From contig NZ_PJIL01000010.1 in assembly GCF_002929335.1 (NCBI RefSeq), positions 117,800 through 181,799 on the forward strand: a stretch of DNA of 64,000 nucleotides, read 5' to 3'. The notes beneath the pieces are model-generated. The model was not told where the DNA came from. It did not search any database and saw only the letters and a program-made list of their open reading frames with translations. Below, one piece after another: positions 60,206 through 64,000 of the stretch. Source of the DNA: Arthrobacter sp. Y81. GTDB lineage: Bacteria > Actinomycetota > Actinomycetes > Actinomycetales > Micrococcaceae. Position 1 is the first letter of the stretch. Each line of letters opens with the position of its first letter. A program made the position numbers and the translations under genes.

Positions 60206-61504
60206 ATGCGCGAGCCGAACAAGACCACATCTGCAGTCAAGGAACAACCAATGCAGACGGTCACCCCCGATGGCGCATCACAGCCCGCGCCGCCGGCCAA
60301 GCGCCGGACCTTCCTCGGATACCTCGCCCTTATGGGCCCGGCCTTCGTGGTGGGCGCCTGGCAATTCGGGCCCGGCAACCTCACCACCGCTGTCCAGGCC
60401 GGCAGCCGGTTCGACTACAGCCTTGTCTGGGTCATCGCCGTCTCCACCGTCCTGATGATCTTCTTCACAGACATGAGCGTCAGGCTCGGCATCACGGCTC
60501 CCGGTTCCTTGATCACCGCCATCAAACAGCACCTCGGCAAATGGGTCGGCGTTCTGGCCGGCTTCGGTGTCTTTGGCATTACTCTCATGTTCTCCGTCGG
60601 AAATGCCGTCGGCTCAGGCCTGGGCATCTCGCTCGTGTTCGGCGGTTCCCCCGTTCTCTGGTCCGTCGTCTGCACAGCAGCAGTCGGCTTCGTCCTTGCC
60701 TTCCGCAACGTCTACGGAGTCGTGGAGAAGGCCCTGCTGGTCATCGTCGTCCTCATGGGAATTGCGTTTGTCGCCAGCACCGTCGTCGCGCAGCCGGACT
60801 GGTACCGGTCCATGGAAGGCATGGTCCCAAGCCTTCCGGCAGGAAGCGAAGTCCTCATCGTGGCTCTGGTGGGAACTAACTTCTCCATCAACGCCGCTTT
60901 CTACACCTCCTACGGCATCAAGGAAAACCGTCGCACCCGCGCCGACTACCGCGACATCACGCTCGTTGACACGATCCCGGGCATCGTCGCTCCAGGCATC
61001 ATGACCGCGCTCGTCATCATGGTGGCCGCCGCCGTGCTCGGCAAGACGGGAGCCGAAGCCGGCACTATCAACGCCCTCGCCTCCGTCTTTGCACCCCTGG
61101 CAGGGCCCGTCGGGTCCATGCTCTTCGCCCTCGGCCTCTCCGGTGCGGCCTTCTCATCCATGATCGCCAACGCGACCGCCGGCGGCACGATGCTCTCCGA
61201 CGGCCTTGGCCGCGGCGCCAAAGCCGGGTCACCCACCGCCCGCATATTCACCGGTGTCATTCTGGCCTTCGGCCTGGTCATTACACTTTCCTTCCAGGCG
61301 TCACCCGTCGGTCTCATCGTTATAGCCCAGTCCCTGACCGTCCTCATAGCACCCCTGCTTGGCGCCCTCATTATCATCATGGCCAATAAAACGGCCGTCA
61401 TGGGCGACCTCCGCAACAAGTGGTGGCAAAACCTGTTCGGCGCCATCGGACTCATCGCCATCATTGCCTCATCGATCAGGCTGATCACCGCCCTGATCGG
61501 CTAA
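60206..61504 (+). CDS. Nramp-like transporter without the metal-binding motifs
   Basis: A 432-residue permease with about 11 membrane segments of the Nramp fold. In helix 1 the usual DPGN is GPGN (55-58), and in helix 6 the MPH motif is absent (VGTNFSINAAFY). Metal transport by the usual mechanism is therefore unlikely; this resembles Nramp-related proteins of uncertain substrate. ATG 60206 was chosen because GGAGGA precedes it; ATG 60140 is less likely. Being co-transcribed with the aldolase, it may carry an organic substrate or magnesium (inference). Confidence 0.85.
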   Translation: MREPNKTTSAVKEQPMQTVTPDGASQPAPPAKRRTFLGYLALMGPAFVVGAWQFGPGNLTTAVQAGSRFDYSLVWVIAVSTVLMIFFTDMSVRLGITAPGSLITAIKQHLGKWVGVLAGFGVFGITLMFSVGNAVGSGLGISLVFGGSPVLWSVVCTAAVGFVLAFRNVYGVVEKALLVIVVLMGIAFVASTVVAQPDWYRSMEGMVPSLPAGSEVLIVALVGTNFSINAAFYTSYGIKENRRTRADYRDITLVDTIPGIVAPGIMTALVIMVAAAVLGKTGAEAGTINALASVFAPLAGPVGSMLFALGLSGAAFSSMIANATAGGTMLSDGLGRGAKAGSPTARIFTGVILAFGLVITLSFQASPVGLIVIAQSLTVLIAPLLGALIIIMANKTAVMGDLRNKWWQNLFGAIGLIAIIASSIRLITALIG

Positions 61505-61533
61505 AGCCTGGAGACCACCAGCCAAGAACAGGC

Positions 61534-61563
61534 GGCGCCCTCACGCCAGCGGGTGAGGGCGCC
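61534..61563. terminator. Hairpin after the Nramp-like gene
   Basis: GGCGCCCTCAC (61534-61544) pairs perfectly with GTGAGGGCGCC (61553-61563) around an 8-nt loop, 29 bp beyond the stop. There is no U-tract. The remaining stretch to 61806 shows no gene. Confidence 0.55.
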
Positions 61564-61806
61564 TCTCGGGCGCGGCGATCAATCGCTGCCGTGTGGGCTC
61601 CGTTGAGTCGAAATGCAGCAGCCACGGAAATGGCTTCCATGGCTCTGCCTGAATGCCGGGCCGCCGACCGTTGTCAGTTGCGGGGGAGAGGCCTAGACTC
61701 AGCCCACAACCCCTGTCGGGGAGAACTCCAGGACCCTTCTCTCATCCGATGTTCTGGGCGTGCGGATAGGTTCGCGTTCTGGGCACAAGCAGAACAGGAG
61801 TCAGCC

Positions 61807-62127
61807 ATGTCCAAGTATTTTTTCCAAGCAAACTATGTGGGCCAGGGAATCAAGGGTCTGATGCAGGAGGGCGGGTCCAAGCGTCGTGACGCGGTCGTCA
61901 AGGCCTTGGATTCCGTTGGCGGATCACTGGAGTGCATCTATTACGCGTTCGGCGAGACGGACGTTCTGGGGGTCTTCGAGGTTCCCGATCAGCCCAGTGC
62001 TGTGGCCCTTTCCCTGATGATCAATTCCACCGGCGCCGTGAATCTGCACCTCACGCCGCTCATGACGCCTGAGGATATTGACGCAGCAGTGGGCAAGACG
62101 CCTGCCTACCGCCCGCCCGGTCAGTAG
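61807..62127 (+). CDS. GYD-domain protein
   Basis: A 106-residue protein (MSKYFFQANYVGQGIKGLMQ ... ECIYYAFGETDVLGVFEVPDQPSAVALSLMINSTGAVNLHLTPLMTPEDI), matching the GYD family: a small ferredoxin-like fold with YYAFGETD. ATG 61807 has AGGAG at 8 bp. GYD function is not known. The frame is open upstream but not coding in appearance. Confidence 0.85.
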   Translation: MSKYFFQANYVGQGIKGLMQEGGSKRRDAVVKALDSVGGSLECIYYAFGETDVLGVFEVPDQPSAVALSLMINSTGAVNLHLTPLMTPEDIDAAVGKTPAYRPPGQ

Positions 62128-62293
62128 CGGGGCAGGACGAATTCGAACCGGCTGGCGCACCGGGCTCATACGGTCTAGAGGAGTGGGTGCCCTGGCCGGT
62201 TCGGGGATAAGGCGCCGTCGTCATCAACATCGACCGCAGGAAGTTCACCGGAACCGACGGCGACGCGCCAATCGTCCACCTGGGCTGAGCCGG

Positions 62294-62518
62294 TCAGGAT
62301 TCGGATAGGGACCTGACGCACGATGCGAGAAGGTCCCGCAACTGCTGCTGTTGGGTGATATTGAGCCCCCGACCCATTTGAGCCTCCACGGACCTTGCGG
62401 CGGCACTGGCGGCCTGCAGCCGCTCCCGGCCCAGGGGCGTGAGCTGGACGGGAAGGGTCCGGCCGGTGGAGGGCTTATCCGGCCGGGAGACGAGTCGATC
62501 CCGTTCGAGTGACTGCAG
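62294..62518 (-). pseudogene. MarR-family regulator, C-terminal fragment
   Basis: The minus strand reads LQSLERDRLVSRPDKPSTGR, then TLPVQLTPLGRERLQAASAAA and ends RDLLASCVRSLSES. This is the end of a MarR regulator: the last part of the winged helix (wing RPDKPSTGRT...LTPLG) and the C-terminal helix. The N-terminal half is missing; the frame runs into the VOC fragment at about 62510. No start codon or ribosome site is seen. Confidence 0.8.
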
Positions 62519-62718
62519 GAACCAGCCTCGACAAAGTCCCCCAGCCAGGAGAAGGCATTGCGCTCTGGCTGCGTGCGACGGACGCCCAGCAGCTTCATGA
62601 TGATCTTGCCGCGCTCGGTACCCCGATCACCTCCGCGCCGTTTGACGGGCCCTTCGGGCGCACATTCACCTTCGCCGATCCGGACGGGTACAGGATCACG
62701 ATCCATGACGGCGTCTAG
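62509..62718 (+). pseudogene. VOC-family protein, C-terminal fragment
   Basis: The frame encodes PGEGIALWLRATDAQQLHDD, then PFDGPFGRTFTFADPDGYRI and THDG-type ending, the second half of a VOC/glyoxalase domain. A GTG at 62509 could start it, but the first half of the fold is missing. It abuts the opposite-facing MarR fragment, so a deletion removed both 5' ends. The 75 bp that follow contain a hairpin. Confidence 0.7.
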
Positions 62719-62751
62719 ATGGAACCGTCCCGATGGCTCGCCGACGACGAG

Positions 62752-62778
62752 AAAGGTCTCCTCGCTGAGGGGACCTTT
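62752..62778. terminator. Hairpin between the VOC fragment and the maleylpyruvate isomerase gene
   Basis: AAAGGTC, T, CCTC, then GCT, then GAGG, G, GACCTTT: seven plus four paired bases with one mismatch. It is 35 bp beyond the isomerase stop (minus) and 34 bp beyond the VOC fragment stop (plus), and may terminate both. Confidence 0.55.
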
Positions 62779-62812
62779 CCAGTCCGGTGCCGGAATCTTG
62801 CCGAAGACGGGC

Positions 62813-63571
62813 TCAGATCCACTTTGGTGCGGCCGGAACCGTACCATTTGGGACTGCTGCGCCGGGTCCGGTGGCGGTGACGCCGCCGTGGCCGCGGCCG
62901 GCGGCCCATTCGACGACGGCGGGCAGCGGTCCGGTGATGATCGTCGGGTACTCCGCGCCGGTGTGGCCGAACGTGAGGTCGGTGTCCGTCACTTTGACCA
63001 CGAGGCCCTTATCGGTGCCGCGGGTGTGCCAGGCGCCGGTGATGTCCTTGAGGAGCCGTTCCAGTACGGGTGCGGGGATGTCGGTGAAGGTGGCGCCGTT
63101 GGCGAGGTCAACGGCGTGGATCCAGACTTCGCGGGTGCGCATCCACACGGTTTCCTCGGCCGGGACGGTCCGGCCCTGGGCCGTTTTGACCTTGTGGTGC
63201 CAGGCGTCCTCGGGCAGGTCGCGCCATTCGACGTTCAGGTGCACGGCGGAGTGGTCGAAAAGGTGCCGCAACGCTATCGGCGAGAGCGTGGCCCCGAACT
63301 CGATCTCGTGGTTCCGGGCCTCGGTGGAGGCGTACATGGGTGTCTCCACCCCGGTGGCCGCCCATTCGACCAGACGCGCGATGGCGCGGGCGTTGTAGCC
63401 GATGTGCGCCGTGAGGTGGCGGCGGGTCCAGCCCGGCAGCAGCGAATCGCCGTCGAGCTGGGCGTCGGTGAGTTCGTTGAGCTTGCGGGCGAAGAACGCC
63501 GTGCCCCGGCGCGCCTGCAGCAGGGCCTCCAGGAGCGCCGGGTCCGTGGTCCGGTCGGTGCGGGCGGCCAT
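62813..63571 (-). CDS. Mycothiol-dependent maleylpyruvate isomerase
   Basis: Isomerises maleylpyruvate to fumarylpyruvate in gentisate degradation, using mycothiol. The 252-residue protein has a DinB-like four-helix N-terminal domain with the zinc ligands H56, E148 and H152 (the 92- and 4-residue spacings match the known corynebacterial enzyme), a RTREVWIHAVDLANG motif, and a C-terminal domain. It overlaps the upstream FAH-type gene by 1 bp (TGATG), so the two form an operon. Other mycothiol-dependent isomerases remain possible. Confidence 0.88.
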   Translation of the reverse strand: MAARTDRTTDPALLEALLQARRGTAFFARKLNELTDAQLDGDSLLPGWTRRHLTAHIGYNARAIARLVEWAATGVETPMYASTEARNHEIEFGATLSPIALRHLFDHSAVHLNVEWRDLPEDAWHHKVKTAQGRTVPAEETVWMRTREVWIHAVDLANGATFTDIPAPVLERLLKDITGAWHTRGTDKGLVVKVTDTDLTFGHTGAEYPTIITGPLPAVVEWAAGRGHGGVTATGPGAAVPNGTVPAAPKWI

Positions 63572-64000
63572 CAGGCTTCCTTGATGACGCGGTTCTTCAG
63601 CTGGCCCAGGCCCTCGATGGTGGTGACCAGGAGCTGGCCTTCCTGCAGGTAGCGCTTGGGGTCCTGGGCGTGGCCCACCCCTCCCGGGGTGCCGGTGGCG
63701 ATGACGTCGCCCGGGTTCAGCGTGATGATGGTGGAAATGTAGGAGACCAGGAACTCCGGGGTGAAGACGACGTCGTTGGTGGGCGTCTGCTGCTGGATCT
63801 CACCGTCCACGGCGGTGGTCATGAGGCCGCCGCTGAACTCGTCCCTGGTGACCAGGGCGGGCCCGAACGGGGTGGACTTCTCCCAGGTCTTGCCCTGCAG
63901 CCACTGGACGGTGCGGAACTGGAAGTCGCGCATGGACACGTCGTTCAGGACGGCGTACCCGGCGATGTGTCCGGCGGCGTCCGCTTCGCTGATGCGGCGG
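63571..64000 (-). CDS. Fumarylacetoacetate hydrolase-family enzyme, partial
   Basis: The C-terminal 143 codons of an FAH-family protein, running off the right edge. The frame continues past the internal Met at 63939 to the edge (AGHIAGYAVLNDVSMRDFQ). Typical FAH motifs are TPFGPALVTRDEF, LVSYISTIITLNPGDVIATGTPGGVG. With maleylpyruvate isomerase next to it, fumarylpyruvate hydrolase of gentisate degradation is the best guess; other 2-keto acid hydrolases are possible. Confidence 0.9.
   Translation of the reverse strand, partial: RRISEADAAGHIAGYAVLNDVSMRDFQFRTVQWLQGKTWEKSTPFGPALVTRDEFSGGLMTTAVDGEIQQQTPTNDVVFTPEFLVSYISTIITLNPGDVIATGTPGGVGHAQDPKRYLQEGQLLVTTIEGLGQLKNRVIKEA

Noticed and set aside
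62130..62215. tRNA-like stretch on the minus strand (GGTTCGAATTC with a following CCTGCCCC)
   Set aside because: It contains a T-loop-like sequence, but the T-stem has a mismatch and no complementary 5' acceptor strand is present at the right distance. At most a remnant; not called as a tRNA.

Overview
The window is high-GC DNA from an actinobacterium of the Arthrobacter/Pseudarthrobacter group (Micrococcaceae). This is inferred from codon use, a DUF222/HNH endonuclease, DUF5997, GAF-ANTAR regulators, a mycothiol-dependent isomerase, a TM2 protein and an inulin/difructose-anhydride locus typical of Arthrobacter. I saw no rRNA gene, no convincing tRNA, no CRISPR array and no insertion sequence. 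The region is dominated by carbon-catabolic clusters, each with its own regulator and often a visible operator palindrome.

Region 1 (1-19 kb) begins with the end of an oligopeptide-type ABC importer and a TauE/SafE permease. It is then mainly sugar-diacid (aldarate) catabolism: three enolase-superfamily dehydratases (a glucarate-dehydratase-like protein, an L-talarate/galactarate dehydratase and a canonical glucarate dehydratase), 5-dehydro-4-deoxyglucarate dehydratase and 2-oxoglutarate-semialdehyde dehydrogenase. Together these convert glucarate or galactarate to 2-oxoglutarate. A tripartite tricarboxylate-type transporter (TctCBA plus a universal stress protein) lies beyond a LysR gene, and the same 16-bp motif precedes both the catabolic operon and the transporter side, suggesting co-regulation. 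A GntR regulator with a palindromic operator serves the talarate gene. A DUF222/HNH gene and an AEC transporter are interspersed.

Region 2 (19-26 kb): TetR, putrescine oxidase and an amino-acid/polyamine permease with a 23-bp palindrome at the promoter, then small proteins of unknown role (membrane proteins, a VOC protein, a PspC protein).

Region 3 (25.7-38.9 kb) is a fructan locus built around a divergent promoter. The leftward arm holds a GH91 inulin fructotransferase, a secreted GH32 fructan hydrolase and a LacI regulator. The rightward arm holds a sugar ABC importer, a second GH91 protein (probably an intracellular difructose-anhydride hydrolase), a second LacI and an intracellular GH32. 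Inferred flow: inulin to difructose anhydride outside, import, ring opening, then fructose release inside. Unusual features are a Tat signal ORF separated from the fructotransferase, a doubly nested domain insertion in the secreted GH32, and four helically phased GCCAAA repeats.

Region 4 (39-56 kb) is mixed: a membrane protein, a thymidylate-kinase-like protein, DUF5997 with a HTH-less LysR-type protein, a decayed LacI/oxidoreductase locus, glycerate kinase beside a truncated GntR, a Zur-box-controlled CobW-like gene with zinc-free ribosomal protein L36, TetR/DUF4386 with three operators, a DUF3592 pair, and two GAF-ANTAR proteins.

Region 5 (54-64 kb): a DUF916-like/WxL surface-protein pair preceded by a possible structured leader, a TM2 protein, a LacI-controlled DHDPS-family aldolase with an Nramp-like transporter lacking the metal motif, a GYD protein, MarR and VOC fragments, and finally part of a gentisate-type pathway (maleylpyruvate isomerase and an FAH-family hydrolase) running off the end.
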